From JAGOMX01 sp041738135 (GTDB taxonomy: Bacteria; Pseudomonadota; Alphaproteobacteria; JAGOMX01): DNA of 64,000 bases. The DNA is taken from assembly GCA_041738135.1 (NCBI GenBank), contig JBGSQK010000017.1:23021-87020 (forward strand), in the 5' to 3' direction. The notes beneath the pieces are model-generated. The model was not told the origin of the DNA, did not search any database, and worked only from the letters and a program-made list of their open reading frames with translations. The translations under genes and the position numbers were made by a program. Below are positions 1 through 8,823 of the stretch, piece after piece. Position 1 is the first letter of the stretch. Each line of letters starts with the position of its first letter.

Positions 1-1
1 G

Positions 2-67
2 GCCGTAAACGTGGACGGAGCGTTGGTCAGGACGGCGCGTGGTTTGGGTATTTGCTTGGGCGATTAA
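2..67 (+). CDS. 3' end of a gene, possibly a short-chain dehydrogenase (partial)
   Basis: Frame 2 is open from the window edge to a TAA at 65-67. The last 21 residues begin AVNVDGALVRTARG. SDR enzymes commonly end with a T-G-Q-x-x-N-V-D-G-G segment, so NVDGA fits an SDR tail with a short extension. The stretch is too short to be certain. The opposite strand shows no start codon for a divergent gene here, which favours this reading. Confidence 0.3.
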   Translation, partial: AVNVDGALVRTARGLGICLGD

Positions 68-141
68 TAAAAAACACTTTACCTTTTATATCAACATGCT
101 ATCTATAGGTTATCGTTATATAAACCATGTGAATAGTAAAT

Positions 142-1080
142 ATGTTGGATTGGGATAAAATAAAGCTCTTTTATCAAGTGGCCACGGCGGGCTCTATCAC
201 CACTGCTGCGGAACGTTTGAACATTAGTCAGCCTGCGTTGAGTCGCAGTATATTGACCCTTGAAGGGCGTTTAAAGACCAAGCTGTTTAATCGTCATAAA
301 AGAGGTATTACTCTCACGCAGCAAGGCGAAATCCTTTATCGTGGTGCGCACAAAATGTTCTTGGAATCAAGGCATATGGAACATGCGCTCAACGAGGGTA
401 ATAATGAAGTAGAGGGCGATCTTACAATCGTAACCACGCCTGCCATTGCGGCAACTTGGCTGATGAAATATTTGCCAGGGTTTCTTGAAAAGTATCCTGA
501 CATTCGTATTAAAATTATAGGTCAAATGCATGACGCGGATCCGAGCAACTGTGATGCTATGATCATGCATCATCTGCCCTCAGATCCAACTTTAGTGCAG
601 ACCTATCTGACTACCTTTCAGATGAAACTTTATGCGAGTCAAAGCTATATTGATAAGTTTGGTATGCCTAAATCTGCTGAAGACTTAGACAACCATAGAT
701 TGATATCATTCAGTTCCGGCGGCCTGAATCCTTTGGAAAGCTTCAATTGGATCTTAAAAGTCGGGCACAAGGGCGGTTCTGTAAGAGAGTCGTATCTCGA
801 GTTTAACTCAGCCCCTTGCATCTTAAGAGCGGCAGAATTAGGACTTGGTATTGCAGAACTAGGTAAGGGTTATCCGGCCTTTGAAGGGGTTGATTTAATT
901 GAGGTGTTGCCTGAGTTGAAAGGGCCCGTGATAGATATATTTTACATTTATCCAGATTACAAAAAGAATGTTCGTAAAATCAAGGCGTTCATGGAGTATA
1001 TAGCTGGGAAAGATGACTTTCTTCGACCTGTCAGAGTTTTGGATGCGGTCCAAGATCAAAGATTCGCCAGGCTCGGCTAA
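142..1080 (+). CDS. LysR-family transcriptional regulator
   Basis: A 312-residue one-component DNA-binding regulator. Residues 1-65 form the winged helix-turn-helix typical of LysR proteins (AAERLNISQPALSRSI, then LFNRHKRGITLT). Residues about 90-300 form the two-lobed effector-binding domain. The length is normal for the family. The start codon has little Shine-Dalgarno sequence in front of it but places the HTH at the usual distance from the N-terminus. No divergent partner is visible: the upstream neighbour seems to read the same way and the next gene is a small exported peptide with its own promoter. The effector and target cannot be inferred. Confidence 0.9.
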   Translation: MLDWDKIKLFYQVATAGSITTAAERLNISQPALSRSILTLEGRLKTKLFNRHKRGITLTQQGEILYRGAHKMFLESRHMEHALNEGNNEVEGDLTIVTTPAIAATWLMKYLPGFLEKYPDIRIKIIGQMHDADPSNCDAMIMHHLPSDPTLVQTYLTTFQMKLYASQSYIDKFGMPKSAEDLDNHRLISFSSGGLNPLESFNWILKVGHKGGSVRESYLEFNSAPCILRAAELGLGIAELGKGYPAFEGVDLIEVLPELKGPVIDIFYIYPDYKKNVRKIKAFMEYIAGKDDFLRPVRVLDAVQDQRFARLG

Positions 1081-1120
1081 CTCTTTTAAAAGATTTTATT
1101 TTATTCTAAAAAAAAGGGGG

Positions 1121-1149
1121 TTGACACAGAGGGGCGAAAGATCTATTTC
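1121..1149 (+). promoter_or_regulatory. sigma-70-type promoter of the small Ala-rich peptide gene
   Basis: A perfect -35 TTGACA lies at 1121-1126, followed by a 17-nt spacer and a weaker -10 TATTTC at 1144-1149. The ATG at 1193 follows a GGAGTG ribosome binding site (1183-1188). Together with the terminator after the gene, this makes the 62-codon gene a self-contained transcription unit. Confidence 0.55.
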
Positions 1150-1192
1150 TGATGTGGATTGAAAAATCATTATCAACCTTATGGAGTGAACT

Positions 1193-1381
1193 ATGAATAA
1201 AATAATTTCTCTTTTGACTTTGGTACTAGTAGCAGGTTTCGCAACTTCAGCTATCGCTGCAGACAAGAACGCTACAAAGTCAGCTTCAGAAAAAGCTGCT
1301 CCAGCTCCTGCAGCTGAAGCAGAAGAAGCAGCAGCTCCTGCAGCTGATGCATCTGCTGATGCGAACAAGGCTCCTAAGTAA
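1193..1381 (+). CDS. small exported Ala/Pro/Glu-rich peptide
   Basis: A 62-residue protein. Residues 1-22 are a clear Sec signal peptide (MNKIISLLTLVLVAGF, cleavage after AIA). The mature 40 residues are almost only Ala, Glu, Lys, Pro, Ser and Asp, with no Cys, Trp or Tyr, so it is probably disordered in the periplasm or outside the cell. It has a strong RBS, its own TTGACA promoter and an intrinsic terminator 20 nt after the stop, which argue for real and strong expression. Its composition recalls the tails of the larger exported proteins at 29790-30731 and 55229-56218. The function is unknown. Confidence 0.75.
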   Translation: MNKIISLLTLVLVAGFATSAIAADKNATKSASEKAAPAPAAEAEEAAAPAADASADANKAPK

Positions 1382-1402
1382 TTTCGATTACTTATTTAAA
1401 AG

Positions 1403-1434
1403 ACCCGGGTAGGATTTTCCGCCCGGGTTTTTTT
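1403..1434 (+). terminator. intrinsic terminator after the small exported peptide gene
   Basis: A 7-bp GC-rich stem, ACCCGGG at 1403-1409 paired with CCCGGGT at 1422-1428, is followed directly by a run of seven or more T. This is a classic Rho-independent terminator. Confidence 0.9.
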
Positions 1435-1458
1435 ATGCCCAGAAGTTAGGAATTTAGC

Positions 1459-2220
1459 ATGCGTATAACCCCTCTAGACACTTATCTTGACTTGTGTACA
1501 CAAGTATATGATTTAAGCAAGCCTATACCACCGGAAGATGCATATGCCTTTTACCGGTCTTATGCACGTGAACTACAGGGAACCATATTGGAGCCCATGT
1601 GTGGCACGGGTCGTTTTCTTTTGCCTCTTTTACAAGAGGGGCATGATGTGCACGGATTTGATGCAAGTCCTCATATGTTGGAAATGTTGAGGCTGAAAGC
1701 GCAGAATCAGAATCTGGAGCTTAACGTCTGGCAAGGTTATGTGGAAGAGCTAGATGGGTCGGATCAGTATGGTATGATCTTTATCCCCTGTGGTTCTTTT
1801 GGGTTAATCATAGATCTGGAATCGGCGCAAGCAGCACTCATGTCATTTTACAATCATTTGACTGACCAGGGGGTGCTGGTATTTGAAGTTGAAACTGTAA
1901 ATGCGGTATCTTGCGATCTTGGAGTATGGAAGAGTGATGTTTGGATTCGAAATGATGGGAAATCAATCGTTGCCAACTACCAAGCTTTGAAGCCTGCTAA
2001 TAATGTGGCCTCAACCATATGCAGATATGATTTAGTCGAAAATGAGCAAATCCTGTGCTCAGAAGTTGAAGATTTTAAGGTAAGACTATACGATCATGAC
2101 CAGATTTTGCAGATGATTCAGAGGGCTGGTTTTACTCATATTCGCCAATGCAAGGCATTTGATAGACATACCGCCCCGGATTTAAATGCTGATGTGGTTG
2201 TGTATGAATGCCGGAAATAG
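1459..2220 (+). CDS. class I SAM-dependent methyltransferase
   Basis: A 253-residue soluble methyltransferase. SAM-binding motif I is EPMCGTGRFLLPLL (about residues 46-59) and the acidic residue closing beta-strand 2 is in GFDASPHMLEM (about 67-77). The C-terminal half has the barrel-like insert and final beta hairpin typical of small-molecule methyltransferases of the Methyltransf_25/11 type. No signal peptide is present. The substrate is unknown; the alpha/beta hydrolase downstream could act in the same pathway, but 84 nt separate them. Confidence 0.85.
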   Translation: MRITPLDTYLDLCTQVYDLSKPIPPEDAYAFYRSYARELQGTILEPMCGTGRFLLPLLQEGHDVHGFDASPHMLEMLRLKAQNQNLELNVWQGYVEELDGSDQYGMIFIPCGSFGLIIDLESAQAALMSFYNHLTDQGVLVFEVETVNAVSCDLGVWKSDVWIRNDGKSIVANYQALKPANNVASTICRYDLVENEQILCSEVEDFKVRLYDHDQILQMIQRAGFTHIRQCKAFDRHTAPDLNADVVVYECRK

Positions 2221-2304
2221 AAGCGTGTAAGGTTAACTGAATTTAGTTTATGCTTGTCTGCCTTAAGCCAATAAGTTAGGCTTAAAATAAAAGTTATTTT
2301 TTTC

Positions 2305-3147
2305 ATGCAGCAAAAATATGTTTTGGGTCTCCGTCAACAGGGGTTCTACCGTCTAGCATATACGGAATGGAATGCCCATAACCACAAAAGTACAGTTGTG
2401 TGCGTGCATGGCATTACCCGCAACAGCCGGGATTTTGATTCGCTAGCACAGGCACTGCAAAGCGACTTTCGTGTAATCTGTGTAGATATGCCCGGTAGAG
2501 GCAAGAGCGATAAACTACCAGGACCTGAATTTTACGGATTTAATGAGTATTATCATGACATCACTGCTTTGATAGCCCGTTTAGACGTGGATAAAGTGGA
2601 TTTTATAGGCACTTCCATGGGCGGCGGCTTAGGCATTGGCTTAGCATCAAGGGCTAATTCTCCTATTCATAAACTCATCTTAAACGATTCTGCACCCATT
2701 TATGAAGCCAGCGGCACAGGCGGCGTTTTGCCTTTCTCAGGAAAAATCAGGAAATTTGATAATCTTGATGAGGTGGATATCTATGTTCGCAAAATTTATG
2801 CGCCCATGGGTTTTTTGACAGATGCAAATTGGCGTCATCTGGCAGAGCATTCAGTCATTATTGATCCCGAAGATGGAAAATATCGATTATCTTACGACCC
2901 AAACATATTCTTTGGTCCACATACTGGAGTTAGTCATGAAGCTCGACTCGAAGCTTGGAAAAGGATTCAGTGCCCCATATATATGTTGCATGGCGTCGAA
3001 TCGGATATCGTTTCTCAAAGAATCGTCGATGAAATGTTGAAAGGTCAGCCCACGATGAAGGTGGTTGATATTCCCGGGGTGGGGCATACGCCTTCGTTGA
3101 TGGATCATGATCAGATTGAGCTTATTCGGGGTTGGTTAAAAGAGTAG
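2305..3147 (+). CDS. alpha/beta-fold hydrolase
   Basis: A 280-residue hydrolase. The oxyanion motif HG is at residues 35-36 and the nucleophile elbow GTSMGG places the catalytic Ser at about 104. The likely acid is Asp234 (VESDIV) and the base is His261 (GVGHTP). The fold resembles epoxide hydrolase or C-C hydrolase relatives, but the substrate cannot be told. No Shine-Dalgarno is evident before the ATG. A 7-bp hairpin at 2263-2285 just upstream may end the previous transcript. Confidence 0.88.
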   Translation: MQQKYVLGLRQQGFYRLAYTEWNAHNHKSTVVCVHGITRNSRDFDSLAQALQSDFRVICVDMPGRGKSDKLPGPEFYGFNEYYHDITALIARLDVDKVDFIGTSMGGGLGIGLASRANSPIHKLILNDSAPIYEASGTGGVLPFSGKIRKFDNLDEVDIYVRKIYAPMGFLTDANWRHLAEHSVIIDPEDGKYRLSYDPNIFFGPHTGVSHEARLEAWKRIQCPIYMLHGVESDIVSQRIVDEMLKGQPTMKVVDIPGVGHTPSLMDHDQIELIRGWLKE

Positions 3148-3174
3148 ACCTCCCAAACAAATACAGGTGGCCAT

Positions 3175-3765
3175 ATGAATCGCATCATTGCAGCTTTACT
3201 TTATGTACTGTTTTCTGAAGAAGGGGTATGTTCCGGTGTCATTACCTTTGGCGAAGAATACACAAATTGCTACAGCAGTTTGAAGCAAACATTTTCCTTC
3301 CCTTCCGAATATAAAATGAACAAATATATTCCGAGAAATACGGATTGCTGCAGTTGGTCCATCTGTATTGAAACCGATAGTGGTCACCGTGCTATTATAG
3401 GGCGATTGACTCTTATGCCTCAAATGGATCTACACTGCTCTGTTTCGTTAGCATTTGACCATAAAGGCTATTTCAACTCCCCATTAGCTTGTCTGGAAGC
3501 AATCACCCAAGCATTGATGTTTCAAGGTGGTTTTCTTGCTTATGAATCATTTGGTGTCAAGGTGCTCTATCTTAGGGCGTGTGAAATCTATTGTAGAGTC
3601 ATTGCCGAAAAAGAAATGAGCCGTATTGGATGGGAAGCAAAATGGGTTTCTAACTTTCTAGGAAGGGAAAATGACGCTGTTTTTGACTACATGCTGCCTC
3701 TTGAACCTCTATCAGATTTAGAATTGCTTGCCTATTACCTTAAGCGGCTTAAAGCTAAGCTCTGA
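3175..3765 (+). CDS. uncharacterised protein, possibly GNAT-like
   Basis: A 196-residue protein with an RBS-like AGGTGG before the ATG. I do not recognise the family. It has clustered cysteines near residues 58-62 (TDCCSWSICIE) and alternating strands and helices. Its end (EMSRIGWEAKWVSNFLGREN followed by a short strand) is reminiscent of the last strands of GNAT acetyltransferases, where a Gly-Trp turn and a final beta hairpin are common. This is weak evidence. It follows the hydrolase by 27 nt and may be cotranscribed with it. Confidence 0.6.
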   Translation: MNRIIAALLYVLFSEEGVCSGVITFGEEYTNCYSSLKQTFSFPSEYKMNKYIPRNTDCCSWSICIETDSGHRAIIGRLTLMPQMDLHCSVSLAFDHKGYFNSPLACLEAITQALMFQGGFLAYESFGVKVLYLRACEIYCRVIAEKEMSRIGWEAKWVSNFLGRENDAVFDYMLPLEPLSDLELLAYYLKRLKAKL

Positions 3766-3901
3766 GAGGTTGTGTTAGTTTCTATAAAGTTCTTCCTGGC
3801 GCATGGTTTCAGAATCTCATGCATATGGGACCGCTCCGAAGCTCCAACGAGAAACCGTACTTTCCCATTTGGTTAGTCTTATTGCGGCGCACCCTTGTTT
3901 G

Positions 3902-4837
3902 CTAGTCAGAATTCGAATTTCGCCTTGCCTTGCTCTCTAGGGGCTTCATGGCTATAACCCCCGTGTTCTCCCTTCCATCCAGTTCCCAGATGGCTGATTT
4001 ATAATCAGAGGCCATGGATTTGGCGAGAATATCTATAAAACCAGCATCCCTGAACATTCTTTCCGCAGTGTCCTGATCAAAAAAGAAGAAAGGAATTCCT
4101 GTTGTTTCTTCTTTTTCTTGATTTAGTTCTTTTTTCATATAGCCCGTAAGGTGGGATTGATCTATATAGATAGCGTCATCTTCAACATATCCGGGAAAAG
4201 GGTTTCCGCTTTTGACACGTTCTTCAAAAACAGGAATAAATGCTCGATAGGGACGAACATAGGGGCTGAGCATGAGCGCATAAATTTTTCCTCCGGGCTT
4301 TAAAGCGTTATAAGCAGCCTTCAGCGTTTCCGCAACCTCCTTAGGATTCATAAAGTGTATCACCCGAGCGATCAAAATCGCATCGTAGGAATTTTTTTTA
4401 AGAGGAACCTCAGTAGGAAAAGCTCCGTGTTTGAGGTTTAGCTTTTTCAAATCCTTAGGGTTTTGTTTTTTGACATTCCTGGCAAGAATTTGTAAGTGCT
4501 GGAGATTCATGTCGTTGGCCGCATAGTCCATTGCGCCTGCTTTAAGGGCTGCACAGCACGCCCGTCCATAGGCTGCACCTATTTCTAAGACTTTAGCTCC
4601 TGGTAATTTGGCATGCTCTATGAATTCCGAGGATATATCATCAAGTTGGGCAGACATGGCACCCATTTTATTGAGAGTCGGAATACGTCCATCCTCATCC
4701 GCGGGAGGCTCTTTTAGGTTATTGCTGATGGCATGCTCGGCAGCTTTTTGAGCTGAGATGTCCTTAGCAAAGGTAGGGTGAATCATCCAAAAAAAACTGA
4801 AGAAGGTTAGCAAAGAGAGAGTCCTTATAAAACACAC
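3902..4837 (-). CDS. methyltransferase with an N-terminal signal peptide
   Basis: A 311-residue class I SAM methyltransferase that appears to be exported. Residues 1-24 are hydrophobic and end in PTFA, a good signal-peptidase site. Motif I is AKVLEIGAAYGRA (about 81-93) and strand 2 ends in ANDMN (Asp109). The remainder (ILIARVIHFMNP, LKPGGKIYALMLSPYV) is standard for the fold. The start is GTG at 4835-4837, 5 nt after a perfect AGGAGG. SAM is cytoplasmic, so an exported methyltransferase would make most sense if it acts inside a host cell. An alternative is that the N-terminus is an uncleaved anchor. Confidence 0.82.
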   Translation of the reverse strand: MCFIRTLSLLTFFSFFWMIHPTFAKDISAQKAAEHAISNNLKEPPADEDGRIPTLNKMGAMSAQLDDISSEFIEHAKLPGAKVLEIGAAYGRACCAALKAGAMDYAANDMNLQHLQILARNVKKQNPKDLKKLNLKHGAFPTEVPLKKNSYDAILIARVIHFMNPKEVAETLKAAYNALKPGGKIYALMLSPYVRPYRAFIPVFEERVKSGNPFPGYVEDDAIYIDQSHLTGYMKKELNQEKEETTGIPFFFFDQDTAERMFRDAGFIDILAKSMASDYKSAIWELDGRENTGVIAMKPLESKARRNSNSD

Positions 4838-5266
4838 GGTTTCCTCCTTAATTTAAAAGGTTATCTTTAGACTGCCTGCACTGAAATTCTATTATGTGCT
4901 TATCAGTTTTATTTATCAAGTCGATTTCTTTCTTCTAAGGATAGAGATTGAGATTTATATTCCCAGATACTTTTGTTTAGTTACCTTATTCCTCTTTCTT
5001 TACGTTTATGGCATTAGCTATACGTTACAGAAACAGGTGCTTCTGGACCACTTAGCGAGTGTAACCATTGCTGCCTCTAGATTTCAAGATCGCCGTTGAG
5101 GAATTATTCCAAAACTAAATCCTATGGGTTTTGTCCCTGAATTCATCCAGCACTTAGGATTTTGGTATACGATTATGAACGGAAATCATTAGGAATACGT
5201 ATTAGGCGGCAACCTCATGCCAAATCTTGGTGAGTATCCAACGAGGTCTAAATTTAGTGAGCCTGC
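4838..5266. other. intergenic stretch, no supported gene
   Basis: This 429-nt region lies upstream of the exported methyltransferase and downstream of mltG. It contains the AGGAGG of the methyltransferase gene (4843-4848). A 67-codon open frame at 4896-5099 has no ribosome binding site and no recognisable content. CCAAAA and TTTTGG segments near 5108 and 5160 form only an imperfect inverted repeat. I see nothing else here. Confidence 0.5.
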
Positions 5267-6286
5267 TTAAAACTTTTTACCATCCCTAATAGCTCGCCAT
5301 TTTTTATGGTTGCGCATATGCTCTTCATAAGTTTTAGCAAAAACGTGTCCACCTGTGCCATCGGCAACGAAATAGAGATCTTCGGTCTTGACCGGATTCA
5401 TTACCGCTTCTATGGACGCTTTCCCGGGGTTACAGATAGGGGTGGGGGGTAGACCATGGTTTAGGTAGGTGTTGTAGCGGCTGGGTATCTGTAAGTCGGC
5501 CTTAGATAGGTCTAAGTCGGATCGATTATGCTCATGTTCCAGGCCATAAATTACCGTTGGATCCGATTGTAAAAGCATCTTAAGGCGCAAACGGTTTAAA
5601 AATACGGCTGCCACATGGGCCCTTTCATTTGCTTTGCCTGTTTCTTTTTCAACGATTGAGGCCAGGATAAGCACTTCTTCAGGATTTTGCAGAGGGTGTC
5701 CTGTCTTGTTTAGGTGCCAAGCCTTCTCTAACGTGGTTCTCATGGAATGCTTCATACGGTCTAAAAGCGCCGTAGAAGGTTCATTCCAGGTGTAATAGTA
5801 GGTCTCTGGCAGGATATCGCCTTCCTTGGCCTCTAAGGGATTGTCATTGGCCAGGAGAGGGGCCGCTTTCAGAAGTTGGACGACTTCTTGTGTGTGCATG
5901 CCTTCGGGCACGGTAATGGAGTGTTGCACAAGTGGACCCTTTGTCAGGGCTTCTGCCACTTCTTCTGGGCTTTGGTGCGGTTGTAATTCAAACTCTCCCG
6001 CTCGCAACTGATGGGAGGTTTGTCTTAAACGCAAGTGGAGCTCGAAAAACCATGGGCAATCGATGATGCCCTGTTCGTATAAGTGGTTTGAAATAGTTGT
6101 AAGGCCACTGCCTTTTTGGATAAAGACGATTTTCTTGGTCTCAAGGGGACCGGGAGCGGAATAATAGTATAAAAAATAGATAGAAAATGCGGTGAGTGTT
6201 AGAATACCAGCAATGCTGAGTCCTAAAAGTATGTACTTTTTTACTGTCAGCTTCATCATAGGATCAATCACTCTATGGTGGTTCAT
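5267..6286 (-). CDS. mltG: endolytic murein transglycosylase MltG
   Basis: This inner-membrane enzyme cuts nascent peptidoglycan strands and helps set glycan length. One TM helix (about residues 17-43) anchors it. The YceG domain follows, with the catalytic Glu in ASIVEKETG (about residue 213) and the conserved QSDPTVIYG, PSRYNTY and GLPPTPICNPG segments. The length of 339 aa is typical. The true start may be one of the Met codons at about residues 10-11; no start has a strong RBS. It follows fabF by 50 nt in the fab cluster, a common alphaproteobacterial order. Confidence 0.95.
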   Translation of the reverse strand: MNHHRVIDPMMKLTVKKYILLGLSIAGILTLTAFSIYFLYYYSAPGPLETKKIVFIQKGSGLTTISNHLYEQGIIDCPWFFELHLRLRQTSHQLRAGEFELQPHQSPEEVAEALTKGPLVQHSITVPEGMHTQEVVQLLKAAPLLANDNPLEAKEGDILPETYYYTWNEPSTALLDRMKHSMRTTLEKAWHLNKTGHPLQNPEEVLILASIVEKETGKANERAHVAAVFLNRLRLKMLLQSDPTVIYGLEHEHNRSDLDLSKADLQIPSRYNTYLNHGLPPTPICNPGKASIEAVMNPVKTEDLYFVADGTGGHVFAKTYEEHMRNHKKWRAIRDGKKF

Positions 6287-6336
6287 AGGGAATCAGTCAA
6301 ATACCCGTCAAACAATAGGGTGCTTTGCAAAAAAAT

Positions 6337-7596
6337 CTACTTATTATACCTAGAAAAAGCCACGGACACGTTTGTGCCGCCGAAACCAAACGAGTTACAC
6401 AACACGTTGGTAACAGGTGTCTGTCTTGCCTCATGGGGTACGAAGTCCATGTCGCAGCCTTCTGACGGTTCGTTCAGGTTAAGGGTAGGGGGCAAAACGT
6501 TATCTTGGATTGCCAGAATAGAAAAGACGGATTCAACGCCACCAGCAGCGCCCAACAAATGACCGATGGCCGACTTGGTTGAGGACATGGCAATTTTTTT
6601 AGAATGCGCGCCGAATGCTTTTTTAGCGGCTTCCACTTCCATGGAGTCACCCACGGGAGTAGATGTGCCATGTGCATTTACATATTGGACATCTTCAGGG
6701 TTAAAGCCAGCATTTTTCATGGCGTTGACCATGGCGCGGTAGGCGCCGTCCCCTGAAGGGGCAGTAATGTGATAGGCATCACCTGTCAGGCCGGAACCTT
6801 TGTACTCTGCATAAATCTTGGCGCCACGCTTTTTGGCGTGCTCTAGTTCTTCGAGAACCACAATGCCGGCACCTTCACCCATGACAAATCCGTCACGGCC
6901 TGCATCCCAAGGACGGGAAGCTTCTTCGGGGCTGTCATTGTATTTGGTGGAAAGAGCGCGTGCAGCTGCAAATCCTGCAACACCTAAACGGCATACAGCG
7001 GCTTCTGTGCCACCGGCAACCATTACATCCGCGTCGCCACACTGAATCAAACGAGCTGCATCGCCAATGGCGTGTGCTCCCGTTGAACAGGCGGTAACAG
7101 CCGAGTGGTTGGGGCCTTTAAAACCATACTTAATGGAAACGTGGCCAGAAGTAAGGTTAATTAAACAGGAGGGGATAAAGAATGGACTGACTTTGCGAGC
7201 GCCTTCCTCATGTAATATTACAGAAGTGTCGTATATTTTAGGTAGTCCACCAATGCCAGATCCGATCATAACGCCTGTGCGGTAGCTGTCTTCATCATTC
7301 TGGGGAACCCAGCCTGAATCTTCGATAGCTTGGCTTGCAGCCGCTACACCATAAACGATGAAACGATCTACTTTGCGTTGTTCTTTAGGTTCCATCCATT
7401 GGTCAGGATCAAAAAGGCCCTGTGAAGAGTCACCATGGGGAACCAAACCCGCAATCTTGGCAGGCAGGTCAGACACATCAAACATATCAATTAGTTTAAC
7501 GCCCGACTTGCCTTCAAGAAGGTTGGCCCAGCTGGTCTTTGTATCGCCACCCAAGGGTGTCACAAGACCAATACCTGTTATAACAACTCGGCGCAT
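6337..7596 (-). CDS. fabF: beta-ketoacyl-ACP synthase II
   Basis: Condenses malonyl-ACP with acyl-ACP in fatty-acid elongation. The Cys-His-His triad is visible: Cys170 in TACSTGAH, His308 in NAHGTSTPVGD and His345 in STKSAIGHLLGAAGG. The length of 419 aa is standard. The ATG follows an AGGT element and lies 20 nt after acpP, so the two genes are almost certainly cotranscribed. Confidence 0.97.
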   Translation of the reverse strand: MRRVVITGIGLVTPLGGDTKTSWANLLEGKSGVKLIDMFDVSDLPAKIAGLVPHGDSSQGLFDPDQWMEPKEQRKVDRFIVYGVAAASQAIEDSGWVPQNDEDSYRTGVMIGSGIGGLPKIYDTSVILHEEGARKVSPFFIPSCLINLTSGHVSIKYGFKGPNHSAVTACSTGAHAIGDAARLIQCGDADVMVAGGTEAAVCRLGVAGFAAARALSTKYNDSPEEASRPWDAGRDGFVMGEGAGIVVLEELEHAKKRGAKIYAEYKGSGLTGDAYHITAPSGDGAYRAMVNAMKNAGFNPEDVQYVNAHGTSTPVGDSMEVEAAKKAFGAHSKKIAMSSTKSAIGHLLGAAGGVESVFSILAIQDNVLPPTLNLNEPSEGCDMDFVPHEARQTPVTNVLCNSFGFGGTNVSVAFSRYNK

Positions 7597-7616
7597 TCAC
7601 AGATACCTATAGTTCG

Positions 7617-7859
7617 TTACGCAGCTACTGCGTTCGCTTCGATGTATGCAATAGCATCCTTGATGGTCTGAATCTTTTCAGCCGCATCATCAGGAATTTC
7701 TACGCCAAATTCTTCTTCAAAAGCCATAACCAGCTCGACTGTGTCAAGGCTGTCTGCGCCTAGGTCGTCAACAAAACTTGCTGTCGCTGTTACCTTGGAC
7801 TCTTCAACGCCCAAATGCTTTACGACGATCGCTGTAATCTGTTCTTGAATCTTGCTCAT
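7617..7859 (-). CDS. acpP: acyl carrier protein
   Basis: An 80-residue acidic carrier. The phosphopantetheine attachment Ser37 is in the invariant DSLDTVELVM. The start at 7859 is chosen because it gives the usual MSKIQEQI start, 80 residues and a GAGGT ribosome binding site (7868-7872). A longer frame upstream has no support. It sits between fabG and fabF, as in most proteobacteria. Confidence 0.97.
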   Translation of the reverse strand: MSKIQEQITAIVVKHLGVEESKVTATASFVDDLGADSLDTVELVMAFEEEFGVEIPDDAAEKIQTIKDAIAYIEANAVAA

Positions 7860-8076
7860 TGCTTTTACCTCATTTACATAAAAAAGAAACCCGTACATGA
7901 TTGCTGCAATCTACATTGAATCTTTCAATTTTGCAAGCGATCAAACCGTACTTGGGAGTTTGTCTAACATATCTAATTCTAAATAGCTAGAAAAAACTGC
8001 TTTTACTTTGACCTCTATTTTTTTACTTTGTTCGATTTATTGGTCACAATTCTACTATTGACCTATAAGAAAGGGC

Positions 8077-8814
8077 CTATATCATTGCCATGCCGCCGTT
8101 CACATGAAGAGTTTGGCCAGTGACGTAATCGGCTGCTGGGCTTGACAAATAAAGGGCTGCAGCTGCTATGTCCGTGGCCGATCCCATGCGGCCTGCCGGG
8201 ATGCGGCTTAAGATGGAATCTTTTTGTTCTTGCTGCAAAACGTCAGTCATGGTGGTCTCGATAAATCCGGGTGCTATACAGTTAATGGTGACGCCTCTGC
8301 TGGCAACTTCTAATGCCATTGATTTGGCCATGCCAATCATTCCTGCTTTTGATGCACAATAGTTGGCTTGCCCTGGATTGCCTGTTACTCCCACAACTGA
8401 GGTTATATTTATAATACGACCCCAACGGCGTTTCATCATGCCCCTCAACGCAGCTCGTGATAGGCGAAATGCTGCACCTAAGTTCACATCCATGACCGAT
8501 TGCCAGTCCTCATCCTTCATGCGCATGGCTAGACCGTCTTTTGTGAGGCCGGCGTTGTTGACCAGGATATCCACTTCTCCCATGACTTCTTCGGCCTGGG
8601 AGATCAACTTTGCGGTTGCTTCTGCATCACTTAAGTTGCAAGGCAGTACATGGCAGCGATCTTTTAGTTCGGCCGCCAGTTGGTTCAATGGCTCAACGCG
8701 TGTGCCAGAAAGTGCAACTTCGGCACCTTGCTTGTGGAGGAGTATGGCTATTTCTCTGCCGATGGCGCCTGATGCGCCGGTTACAAGAGCTTTTTTGCCT
8801 TTTAAATCAAACAT
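8077..8814 (-). CDS. fabG: 3-oxoacyl-ACP reductase
   Basis: NADPH-dependent SDR that reduces 3-oxoacyl-ACP. It has the cofactor motif TGASGAIG near residue 12, NNAG at 86-89, and the catalytic Ser139, Tyr152 and Lys156 (YCASK). The length is 245 aa. An AAGGA element precedes the ATG and fabD ends 9 nt upstream. The 217-nt gap to acpP is AT-rich and may hold a promoter for acpP-fabF-mltG. Confidence 0.97.
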   Translation of the reverse strand: MFDLKGKKALVTGASGAIGREIAILLHKQGAEVALSGTRVEPLNQLAAELKDRCHVLPCNLSDAEATAKLISQAEEVMGEVDILVNNAGLTKDGLAMRMKDEDWQSVMDVNLGAAFRLSRAALRGMMKRRWGRIINITSVVGVTGNPGQANYCASKAGMIGMAKSMALEVASRGVTINCIAPGFIETTMTDVLQQEQKDSILSRIPAGRMGSATDIAAAALYLSSPAADYVTGQTLHVNGGMAMI

Positions 8815-8823
8815 ATGTCTTCC

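Noticed and set aside
4896..5099. 67-codon open frame in the gap upstream of the exported methyltransferase
   Set aside because: It has no ribosome binding site, no recognisable motif and an aromatic/Ile-rich composition typical of translated AT-rich intergenic DNA.
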